From: Chaunax sp. Z400
Taxonomy: Eukaryota > Chordata > Actinopteri > Lophiiformes > Chaunacidae
DNA: 64,000 nucleotides
Direction: 5' to 3'
Assembly: GCA_037577475.1 (NCBI GenBank)
Contig: CM075187.1
Coordinates: 19,002,810 to 19,066,809 of the forward strand
A program made the position numbers and the translations under genes. Positions 51,901-61,869 of the stretch are shown here, piece by piece. Within the stretch, counting starts at the first letter, position 1, and each line of letters opens with the position of its first letter. Below the pieces are notes generated by a model that made no database searches, was not told where the DNA came from, and saw nothing but the letters and a program-made list of their open reading frames with translations.

Positions 51901-54900
51901 GGTTCTTTACTTTTAAGATGATCTCTTTGGTCATTATTCCATTTAGACAAAATCAAATGTTTGAATTTGAATTCCCACACTAGAATTTCACTTTTAGGAT
52001 GACATGGGGACCACATGATATTAAGACCGAGGTATATATGAGCATTTTCTGCTACTCTAGATAAAACTCACAGTTCATATTCTGGATTCTTAGCTGAACA
52101 AACAGGATGCAATTTCAAAAACAAAACATTTAAGTAGTGTGGGGTTATGGGAGTTGTTGTCTTCATTGTTTAACAATCACCAGATGAAAATCTACAGTTT
52201 TTGAGGAGAGTTCCACAGATAAGGTAATGTCCGTCCATCCTCACTCTCTGACTCCCTGACAGGTGATCAAAATGAACTCACTCATTATCTTTAACCAATT
52301 TGATTTATTAATTATTAATTGTCTTTTATTCCTCTACAGTATATGTGTATAAAACACCTGGGTTTCAGGTTTACATGGTATAAACCTACCTTGTATTTAG
52401 TCAACACCTCCTTTGTGAAGCCGTACCTACATCAGGTAGAGAAACACATGATACATAGAAAATGAGGTTTTTGATTATACCTGATGAATAGGGACAACAA
52501 AGAACATGTGATATGGGGCCTCACTGTCCCCCCCAGTTAGATTGTGTTTTACCTCAGGTTGACAATATGGTCCTCATGGTTTCCTCTGTTGAGGTAGACG
52601 TCCCTCGGGTAGACGAGCAGGAATGCAAACAGGATGATGAGGATCTCAATGGAGTCTTTGCCTCGATCTACAAAGTCTCCATTAAACACATAGGGCCTCT
52701 CCAAGGATGGCATACCATTCTGCAAACAACAGCAAATACAGCTGTGTTAAAGGGTCATTCTGTAATCTAAATATAAACAAGTGATTGACCACAGCACCGT
52801 GTGAAAAAAGATCCTGTTTCACTCATTGATTTGTTGAACAAATTCAGGATGATGTGGCTAAACATGTTTGTTTTCACCAGAGACTTAAGTTTAGAAGGGA
52901 AATAAAGAGTTGATTTATCAACACATAATTAATCACCAGCCATTTTGATAATCAATCAAGATTTCAAGTTTTTTTTAAACAAGAAAAAAAGTAAACTATT
53001 CCCTGATTTTATTTTCTCAACTGTAGGAATTTACTGTTTTCAGTTGTTTTACTTAATAAAAAATGGAATATTTTTGAGTTTTTCGGCTTTTCAGACAAAA
53101 CAAGACACTTAAAAAACTCACCTTGGTGCTTTAAACTTTTTTTTCTTTATATTTCATACTAAACAATTGGTCAATTAAATGAAGCAATAATTAAGACATT
53201 AATTAATGATGAAAACATGCATTAGTAGCAGCATTACTGGATTACTTTGGGGCATTAAAAGTAAGCAATAGGTGGATAAAATGAGAAAAAATAAAGAATC
53301 CAATAACATTTGAGCATTTGAGCAATTTCAATAAAAACCAGCTTAAGTCAGAGAGATTTCAGCATTTGAGAAATGTTAACATATTAGAAGATGAGGTCCT
53401 GACCTTGTAGAAAATCAGCAGCAGATCTTCCAGTTGCCCGTGCAAATCACCTTTAATGAAGAGGAGTCATGTTATTAAATTAACACAGTTATTAACAACA
53501 ACAAACAAAAATAAGTAGTGCACATTTCTGTCTATAATATCTTAATCTTTAAAAGCAGAGAGGCTCTTGTTGCTGTATGTTATCAAAACCATCTTTTGGG
53601 ATGTACTGCTGCCACAGTGGTTTTAGATCATGGCAGCAACAGACAGATATTTTTAGAAATTATTCATCCTGCCAATCGTTTTCTAATCTGTCATCGTTTG
53701 CACTTTATTTAGCATTTCTTTAAAAATTAAAAATTAATTAAATCACAATTTAATAGAGCACAATTTTAAATTCAAACACACAAATATCACAACAAATTAA
53801 TCAATTCATCAGATTTGCTGCTAATTGATTTTCCTTCAGTTGATTAATCGATGGATAAGATTCTGACCATGTGATCACAATGTTCTCACTTCAAATTTGT
53901 CTGAGGACCTTTGTCGTGACCTCGTATCACTTCTCCAACATCTCTCTAATATTAACCATTTCTTTCTGCTCACCACAAATAGTGATTTCTTTGCTATTGC
54001 AGGTGGAGATGCGGTTGATATTTGGCAACATCCGGAGCTGTTTCCACGTCTCAAGCAGCAGCTGGAGGAGGTATCGTGAGTGCAGCTGCTACTGGGAGAG
54101 AGACTGGTTAACAAGAAGGTTTCAGGAACAAACACATGAGCAGGTGGAACACATACTGCAGTGTTTGATGATATTGTCTTTTATACATGCATGCTTTTTG
54201 TCCTTAATTCTTAAACAGAACTTGAGAAAACAATAACTTAAACTACTAGTATATTTTATTTATCACATACAGTATATTATCCAAGATGCAGTTGATTAGC
54301 TTCTTTGGTTTCTCTTCTCAACACCATGGAGAGGAAAGAACTCTTTTTTTTAAAGCTGAAAATCAGGACTGTAATGGTCATTGTCATGCAGATAAGTACA
54401 AGTATTTTATTTAGCTTTTAAAATATACAGTACAACTTAAGGGAAATGCTAAGTGTTGTCGACCTGATATTGTCTAAGACAATATGCCTCAATCATCCAC
54501 AATGCAAATATCAGCTGCCTTAGTAAATCCCTTTAAAAAAAAATGTTGGTCATAATATTTCTGGTCCAGTGAAAGACAAAAAGGAGCACCTTAAAAATAA
54601 GTTCCACCTCATTTGATGCAGCAATACGAGACCACTGAATCTGAGCATAAGCTCACTCCAAGGCTTATGTGCACCTACTTTCTTGTTTCTGAAGGCCTCC
54701 ACCAGCCCGACTGCCTGCTCCACCGTCAGAGGGAAGGTGAGGTGAGGCCCTGAGTAAATATCTGGCACCTCAATGTTCTTGTAGCAGAAGTACCTCTCCC
54801 ACTCTACGTCCTGACAAACCTCGTTCTCTCGGAAGATGTGCGAGATCAGATTTCCTGGAGGGAAGATCAAGACGACGGTTCAAACTCCGAGATTTCACTT

Positions 54901-55997
54901 TGACAGAAGGAAACTGTAGTTTGCCAGTCAAAATGGAAATCTTACGTTCATTGCTTGACGGTGTGAAATTGTCCATGAGGTAACCAAGGAAGTTATAAAG
55001 CTGCACAATGACGAGATGTGATAGAAGAGGTGTTATTTTATCCAATCCTGTGAGACAACCTGCAAACTGGATCATCCCTGGTTGTTTCTCACCTTTATCT
55101 GAGCCTGTTCTCCGGAGTATTCTATGGACTGGAAGATGTGCCAGGTGTATCTCCGTCTCATCTCTGTGCGGGCTACATACTGACGGTACCATTGCTGAAT
55201 CAGGACAGCAGCTCTTATAGCTGAGGCAAAAGAACAGATCAGAAAACGTCTCACTGCAGGGAGAACATATGCAGTGGTGGAAAGTAACATTACAGAAAGT
55301 ACAAATACTCAAGTACTGTAGTAAAGCCCAATTTGGAGGTACTTAACTTGATATGGTATTTCTATTTTATGCTACTTTATAATCCTGCACTGCAATTCAG
55401 TTCAAATGTTGTATTTTTCACTCCACTACAAATACTTTTCAGATTCCCACTAATTTGACAATACAGACTTAAACAAATTCTAAATAAATAAAGTAAACAC
55501 ATGACTGCATCATCATTATCATCCACTAATATAAAATACATTTTACATAATGAGTACTTTTACTTTTGGTTCTATGTACTATAAATGTATTGATCCTAAT
55601 ATTTTTCCTTCAGTTTTGAGTGGGTTTCTGTCACGGCGCGCCCATGACTCTGAACCCCAAAGAGATTTCCTGTGTGCTTCCCTTGTGTCTCCCAGTGTCC
55701 CCTCCCCTCTCATCTCCCTGTTGTGGGTGTGTGTTTGGGAGCTTGGATATGGGAGCATCTTCAATTAATCCACTGGCAGTACATAAACCTCAGCTGCTCA
55801 TCAACTTAAAAACACCTCCCTCTCATCAACAAGCAAGGTAAGACAGATGTAACTTACTTGTGACGGCTGCAGGCAGCGGAACAGAAAGAACAAACATGCA
55901 TTATTACAATACATATAATAGGAAGATTACAGATAGAGTGCAAAGCAAACAATAACAAGGTAGAAGGACAGGAGAATCATGAAGCTTACATATATAG

Positions 55998-56074
<77 letters not shown>

Positions 56075-56133
56075 TGGTTACCTTTTCTGGATTGTTTGTG
56101 GAACTGGTCAGACTTTGTGACGCCACATCCCAT
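44105..56133 (-). CDS. ppef2: Serine/threonine protein phosphatase with EF-hands 2
   Basis: RdgC-family, calcium-regulated PPP phosphatase, expressed in vertebrate photoreceptors and other sensory cells. Exons in coding order: 56133-56082, 55220-55093, 55000-54946, 54854-54679, 54088-53974, 53450-53404, 52719-52553, 52426-52390, 51845-51696, 51575-51240, 49760-49575, 49255-49113, 47880-47774, 46047-45884, 45729-45642, 44358-44105. They join in phase to 734 codons plus stop (human about 753). Start MGCGV keeps Gly2/Cys3, a possible acylation site. An IQ motif (LIQQWYRQYVAR) is at about residues 24-36. Metal/catalytic motifs follow: GDLHG (about 176), GDFVDRG (205-211), RGNHED (236-241), LHGG and RSHE. 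The 112-codon exon 51575-51240 is the Ser-rich insert that splits the catalytic domain. The C-terminus has EF-hands: weak DSKNTGLVSLSDW, good DTDNSGFITIEDF and canonical DRNQDGSIDIDEF. PPEF1 is less likely because the IQ region and linker follow PPEF2. Confidence 0.93.
45040..45365 (+). repeat. Possible retroelement 3' tail in last ppef2 intron
   Basis: A T-rich segment ending 'gaagggctaataaac' followed by 'taaactaaac', a short tandem 3' end as seen on fish non-LTR elements. No reverse-transcriptase sequence is visible. Confidence 0.35.
48090..48870 (+). repeat. Foldback element split by an insertion
   Basis: One arm starts at 48104 (cattttgggaaataacattc) and runs to about 48190. The family resumes at about 48600 ('catgtctctacgttaaatat') with 'aaacaagattgatgtgttaa', 'aaaggtgctggtgggtggat', 'gaggctagctgtttccc' and the second arm to 48870. 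The intervening 400 bases are unrelated. Confidence 0.5.
48887..48936 (+). repeat. ATT/ATTT microsatellite
   Basis: About ten TTA units flanked by TTTA units, directly behind the foldback element. Confidence 0.8.
49965..50215 (+). repeat. Partial copy of the repeat at 16130-16675, with a second family's end
   Basis: Shares 'ttgggataattactaataactttgatgatccctt'-type text (read in pieces) and 'cagtctagcgccgcgtctga' with that family. It then ends in 'tttgcataatcctgacagac' and 'cataacctctttggagga', the end of the family found at 60540. Confidence 0.5.
50815..51025. repeat. 'gattaatcgat' family fragment in a ppef2 intron
   Basis: 'gaactaattggttgataaaa', 'cagcttctcagatgtgagg', 'gacgaaacaattaataggtt' and 'ctacagattaatagatcatg' are its recognisable pieces. 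The remaining part of this intron (50220-50815) shows nothing. Confidence 0.5.
52920..53220. repeat. 'gattaatcgat' family fragment in a ppef2 intron
   Basis: 'aattaatcaccagccatttt' with 'gataatcaatcaag', later 'cttttcagacaaaacaagac' and 'caattggtcaattaaatgaa'. Diverged but in family order. Confidence 0.45.
55272..55615 (+). repeat. 'tacttaagta' family repeat in ppef2 intron 1 (5' copy)
   Basis: Begins 'gcagtggtggaaagtaacat', continues 'aatactcaagtactgtag', 'ttttcactccactacaaata', 'gagtacttttacttttggtt'. It lies 50 bases beyond exon 2 in the intron (transcript sense). Confidence 0.65.
55858..55866 (-). CDS. ppef2: Candidate 9-nt microexon in ppef2 intron 1
   Basis: On the minus strand a long pyrimidine tract (55867-55890) ends in ctgcag, followed by nine bases and a perfect GTAAGT donor. 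Inserting it between exons 1 and 2 keeps the frame (adds Val-Thr-Thr after Ala before the IQ motif). It is predicted from signals only. Confidence 0.45.
56001..56072 (+). repeat. (AT)36 microsatellite next to the ppef2 exon 1 donor
   Basis: Seventy-two bases of uninterrupted AT. On the transcript strand it begins nine bases into intron 1. Confidence 0.95.
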
Positions 56134-56334
56134 GACTGTTCCTGTAAAATGCACCAAACAATCATCATCAGCTATAAAGTGATTCCAACATTTGTTCCAA
56201 CAAAAATAAATAAATAAAAAAGACGGTTATTTGTCTACTTCATTTATAGGATCACGTATTTAACTGAAGCTGAAGTACTTCAACAGTTTTATTAAAGGAA
56301 TATATTAATTTTGGAGTCACCAACCTGTAAATAA

Positions 56335-56690
56335 GTACATTTACTCAAGTACTGTTGTTGCTGCATTTTGCATCAGAATCACAGTAGTTCATTTTTAATT
56401 GATTAAATATCAATAATCTTATTAAAAAACACTAATTTCAAAAATTGGAAAAATGCTCAATATCATATCCAATAATATAAATAATGATAAATAATAACTC
56501 ACCAGGAAAATTATCGCTCAAACCTATATACTGTATATTATATACATATATGTAAATATATATAAAACTTACTTTTACTAGTACTTTTGATACTTAAGTA
56601 GCTACATCTAACATCAGATAGGACTTTTCTGCAAATATTATTTGCACGTCTGACTCTCATTTTTACCACTACCAGTATTGGTTATTACAT
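56335..56690 (+). repeat. 'tacttaagta' family repeat upstream of ppef2
   Basis: Starts 'agtacatttactcaagtact' and ends with 'acttttgatacttaagtagc', then 'ctcatttttaccactaccag'. The middle is diverged. It occupies the DNA 200-560 bases upstream of the ppef2 start codon. Confidence 0.55.
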
Positions 56691-59559
56691 TTTCCGCCTG
56701 AGGTGCAGGTCTCCACGTACATTTTTAAATAACTCTGCTGCAGTTTTGCCCTCAGAAGCCGTCTTTATTGACAGAGCGAAAACTTGCTCTACAGCAACAG
56801 GAGAGTTGACGCTGCCGGGACGCTCGACTTTGTGCATTTTAATCTCGTTATCTGCTGGCTCACTCCTAACCTCTGTGATTGGCCTCAATCCTGCAGCAGA
56901 TGACTGCTTTGGTCTGAATTCTACAGAGGCTTACACGAAGCAATGTATAATCTAAATAAAGGACTTCACCCCATGAAGTTATTTTGATGCAATGGAAAAA
57001 CAGACATGGATACAAAGTTTCAAAGGTCCATCTGTTGTTTTAGATAAGCAAATGGTGCCTGAATGACTGTTTGCAATTAACAGTACCCAATAAAAGATTA
57101 AGCATTTAAATCTGAACATGGTAGATTCCATCTAATTGTGTTTGCTTATAACTTTCTTTCTCTTTCAGTGTTAGTTTTGGCCAAACTTAAAAGAAGAGAT
57201 GGGTGGTTTTCGTCACCTGTGAAGATATAATTTGTCTAATCAGAGAGGGTTTTCAGATCAAAAATTCCTTATAACACACCTGGACTACAAGGAAAACCTG
57301 GCATTTTAAATGCACTATTAAATCTTTGAGAAGTACTTGAAACAATTATTTGAACCACGTGTGGAACATGTAGATGTTTCTGACCTGACATGAAACTTAT
57401 GGCAGCTAATTTTATTCTGTGTTTGCTCATTTAGTTCTAAAATCTAAAATAAAAAGTTACTTCACGATGAAATCTACTCCAACAGTTTACTTACGTGGTC
57501 ACCTTGTTTATCCAGTCACCACTTCCCAAGATGTTTGGCAGTCGGTTCTGAGATTCATTGAGTATTTAAACAGCCATCTGCTCTGTGTCACGCACCACTA
57601 GCCCACCAAGATCATGTCAAGAACGGCAGGGTGTCTCTGTCACCGCCACACCACTCATTGTAGGTTAATGAATGACAGAAGCACCTTTTAACTCACCACA
57701 GACCCAGTTATGTGTGAAGCAGCTATCCCTACTGTGCAGCTCTCTCCGTCTGTGCTAAAGATGGTTTAGTCTTTGTGCTGTGATCACATAATCAAGGCAC
57801 CAAGTCACAAGTGGATTACCTGAGCTAATGACTTGATCTAGCTACACTGGTCTTTATAAGGGAATATGGAATAGTGTAGAGGTAAACAGGGGTGAAAGTA
57901 TCCCAGAATCCATTTTTGGACTTGTTTTTGTTTACAGGTGCTTTTTTTTTGGTGTCCAGGATTTTGTGAACATCAGGTCAGGTGTTTTGTATTGGACCAA
58001 AACACAAGCACATCTTCCAACAAGAGCTGTTTCTTATGACATCATACCTAAACATGAGCCAAATGAGGACACCTCCATGTTTCATTGCAGTCTGTTGATG
58101 GTCTGTTAATGATAGGCTGGAAAAGAGCAGAAAAAACAAGATATACTGCCATGTCATTCATTTAAGTACGTATCATTCATCATTGTGTATTTTTTCATCT
58201 GTACTCAACTTAGTTATTTTTCGGTTTTCTTTCGGCTTCTCCAAAGAAACAGGCAAACAGGTTGACAGATTGTAATATGTAATTAGTAATTACAGTATAT
58301 ACAATTCTTTAGTGATAAATCTAATAATTGTTCCTCTGTAATTTTCCAATTTTAAACTTAAGTCTTTCTTTTTTTTACATCTGGCACTTTTTATTTTCCA
58401 AGATGTACATCAACCAAACATCAGTTCTTCATATGAAATTCAGTACATGAAACAAACAACAATTCCCCTCCCACCATAACCCCTCACAAAAACAAAGGGG
58501 GTTACCCTGAGTATACAGTGGCTGGTTTGTAAACCTTTTATCCACAGTACAACTGTGTAAAGAAAATTAGATGAGATGAATTACCGTTCCATAGAAACCA
58601 AAGATCATCAAACAAGAACATCTCATATAAATTAATTTATTTTATAAAAAAAAAAGAAGAAGAGAGAAAACAAAAACACAGAGCACTTCCAACCTGGCCT
58701 TACCCTGGTTCCTCTATAAATGATATATACATTCCTCACTTGATAAGATATTTTTTGATCTTGTTCTGCATCCTGTATGTCATTATGTCTTTCTGACAAA
58801 AAGACAGAAATTGATATGATCATAATGAAACTTGAAATAGCAAGAAAACATTACATTTAAGCAGTCAAACAGCAGTTTAGAGAAGGTGAGGTATTTTTAG
58901 ACTAATGGTTTTCAAATTGTCACCTATTAACTTATTTTTTTGACATTTTTGACGATTGATTTATATTAGCTGGGTGCACATTTCCATATTAAAAAGTATG
59001 GGGGGTATGGGGATGTAGTTTTCAGTAGATGTTTTATTGAAAGGGCCACGTAATCTTCCGATCAGTATTGCTAAAAAACAAATTTAAACCCAAATTAAAT
59101 ATATATTTAATTCATTGTATTTCATTATAATTAAAATGTAGATATTAACCAGTTTAAAATATGGTATAAAGACATGGTTTTCGCCAGGCACAGGGATGAA
59201 GGCGGGGTTTGAAAATCACCAGGTGTTTACAGGGAGTGTTTATTCATTTATTTGGTAACTTAATATTTGTTATTTCTTAGTTTATCTTCCTAGGGCTCCG
59301 TACCTTCCTCTTTTTATATAAATAATCATGTAAATTTGTAGATATTTGACTTATGGTTGCGTTGGTGTAAATATATGTGTTGTAGGTGTATATACGTGTA
59401 TATGTATATATACGTGTATAAAAATAAGGTATAATTACCACAGTGTATATTTTTTATTATATTTTATATGTATAATCAGATATTGAATATTATACTGGAT
59501 ATTATATTACATACATGTATTGTATAATAGTATATATAATATAATATAATGATATAATA
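56691..59559. other. Spacer upstream of ppef2
   Basis: 56691-56960 is less AT-rich than its surroundings and carries a 68-codon minus-strand open frame (56685-56888) without an ATG start. It could belong to the ppef2 5' region. From 57000 to 59560 I see no gene; 59380-59560 is a run of TATA-type low-complexity sequence. Confidence 0.4.
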
Positions 59560-59786
59560 ATACAATCATAGACCTATGGAGAATGGTGGGATTGAATAAG
59601 TTTGTACTTTTTCTCACTCCTTTTCGAATATGTAAACAAGTCGTGTTTGACAATTTCTTTTTGCTTTATGCTTTTCATTAGCTGTAAATATTATTTAGTT
59701 ATTTATTTACTTTATGTCTGTCATCATTTCTTGTGTGCTGTATCTTCTTTACATATTCGAAATAAACATTTCAATCAATCAATCAA
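59560..59786 (+). repeat. Non-LTR retroelement 3' tail with (CAAT)n end
   Basis: 'gtacttttctc'-type text, 'cttctttacatattcg', 'aaataaacatttcaatcaat' and a terminal caatcaatcaa run followed by A's. This is typical of the 3' end of a fish LINE. No coding part is preserved. Confidence 0.5.
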
Positions 59787-59880
59787 AAAACCGTTGCTTT
59801 ATAAACACAACTGAACATTGCCGCGATTGAACGCCTCCCTCAGTGAACGTGAGACGTATGGCGACGGTGAGTCAGCTGAT
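59787..59880 (+). promoter_or_regulatory. Possible promoter / first exon of the downstream reductase gene
   Basis: A short CpG-containing block (ccgcgattgaacg, gaacgtgagacg) ends in ATGGCGACG directly before a consensus donor (gtgagt, from 59866). The next acceptor in the right direction is at 61780, and joining the two puts this ATG out of frame with the reductase. So it would be a 5' UTR exon with an upstream ATG, not the N-terminus. Confidence 0.35.
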
Positions 59881-60539
59881 GTTGTTTTGATCGTTGACAT
59901 TAGTTAGCAACTTTGTGCTGCTCTAGCAATGAACTATTTACACCGAAGTGTTATGTTTTGGAGTAATGTAACACAGTATGTTTGCTGTTTGTTGGAAACA
60001 CAGTTTTAAGACAATGGTGTTTTCATTTCTTACAGAAAAATAAGAAATAACCAAACTGATTTGATATTATACAAGCCTCGATGTGGTAGATAAACACAGG
60101 GAAACTTAAGAACAAATGTAATTTGGTTATTGTTCTTTTTTTTGTCGAAGCACGAGTTGTTTTGCGAGAGATGCAGATTAAATTTGACTTTTATCATTAC
60201 GGATGTAGGCTGTCAGCTACTTATCAATACGAAATAATCGTTGAACAAATATGAGCTATTGTTTTCTTTTTCTGTAGGACAGACCATATGAGCATATGAC
60301 GCCTGAGTTGAAAGCACCTACTGACGTCATCATAAGCATTAAAAAAGTAAACTGAGATTTCACAGCATATAAACATTTCCCAAAATAACACACACTCAGT
60401 TTAAAACAGCACCACTTTGTTTAATGAGCTTGGGTAGTTTGTATGAAAATAACAACCTGTATTTTGTTCCTAATTAGTTATTAATGATTAATTTAATCAG
60501 TAGCCAAAGCAACAACACATATTAAAAACTAGAAAGCAC

Positions 60540-60960
60540 TCGGAGAGCACAAACCTGCGCCGAGGCAGCTCAGGATCCCCATGAAGCTCACTTCTTAATG
60601 CAGTTTGTGGTCATCCAGTCTCCCTGTGGTACACCCTCCTTTTCTAAACAAATCTGTAACGGAGCTCACCTCTACAGGAGTCTGGTGCTCTCTCCAGATA
60701 GAACTGCAGGTGCAGCTCATCACTCATCTCCCTGATGAACACCTTTAGCCCGGCAGCGAATCATGAACAGTGCATTGAGGGCCTGTAAGGATCTGGATCA
60801 CCACCAAAATCAAATGGCTTGTACCCTAATTCTGAAAAAAAAAACCCACAAAAAAACATATATATATAATCTATTCCTGCTAACAGACAGATAAAACAAT
60901 GCCAATAAAAACATAACCTCCTTGGCTGAAACAACGCACCAACAACAAATGTCGCAACTT
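60540..60960 (-). repeat. MITE-like 'cctccgccaaggaggttatg' family repeat
   Basis: Ends 'ctcggagagcacaaacctgc' with 'gccgaggc' on one side and 'cctgctaacagacagataaa', 'aaacataacctccttggct' on the other; 'gatctggatcaccaccaaaa' inside. I recognise the order from a very common fish dispersed element. The rest of the spacer, 60961-61780, shows nothing. Confidence 0.55.
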
Positions 60961-61869
60961 CCAAATGTAAAACCTACATATAGTAGATGTACAACCAATA
61001 TTAAAATAGAGAAAAAAGCTTATCTCAAGGTGGCCTAAAAATAATTCTTTTGTCTTTAAATCCCTTAAGTGAACTCAGTATCACAGTAATCTTTTTGTCC
61101 CATGCTACTTAGCTACTTATCTGATAGTATCGCTAGCAAGGTGATGTCATCAATAAAGCAAAGGCCTTATTAATTTAATTTGGGGTTTTTTGGGGTTTTT
61201 TTTCATTTGGTGATCAAATTAAATGAATTAATTCAAATTAATCTGAAGGACAGGGCAGGCATTCAAACAGTAAAAACATGTACACCATTGAAGGTCATAA
61301 TTATATTAAAATCATTTATCTTGAATTGAATTGAGGAAAAAATGTTAAATCTTTTGATGGTTTTAACGGCTTTGAGAATCAGTTAACCATGTTTATACTT
61401 GTCATCCTCAGAGAAAATCTGATCAACAAGCTGGTCACCCACAGCTCCAGAAATAATCTTTTAAGCCTAGTTTGGACCCAACAAAGACACACAGTTTTTA
61501 TTGATTAACAGAGGGAAGTACAATAATTTATCGTGCAAAGGCATCATTAATCCTTTGCTGACATTTTATCCAAAACTGCCCACAGATTGTCTTTATCAAA
61601 CATTTTATTACATTTTATTTTTGTCAGACCAGTGACTAATTTATGAACAAGGACACAGTGTTTCATGTATTCACATTTCAAACCAAAAGTCTGTCAGATG
61701 ACAAACCTACATTTCATAAATAGTGTGTCTTTATTGCAGCGTAATAATCTTTTTTTTTTACACTTGAACATTGGCTATAGAGAGGGAACTTCCCAGCAGT
61801 TTGCTTGAGAGGCCAGAGCCTACTGTCATCTATGAACTAACTTTGACTGAACTCTGTCAGAGTCTGAGG

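Noticed and set aside
61771..61869. Longer N-terminus for the reductase
   Set aside because: The extension has no ATG (it would need TTG), runs over an acceptor-like site, and family proteins start at the Rossmann strand.
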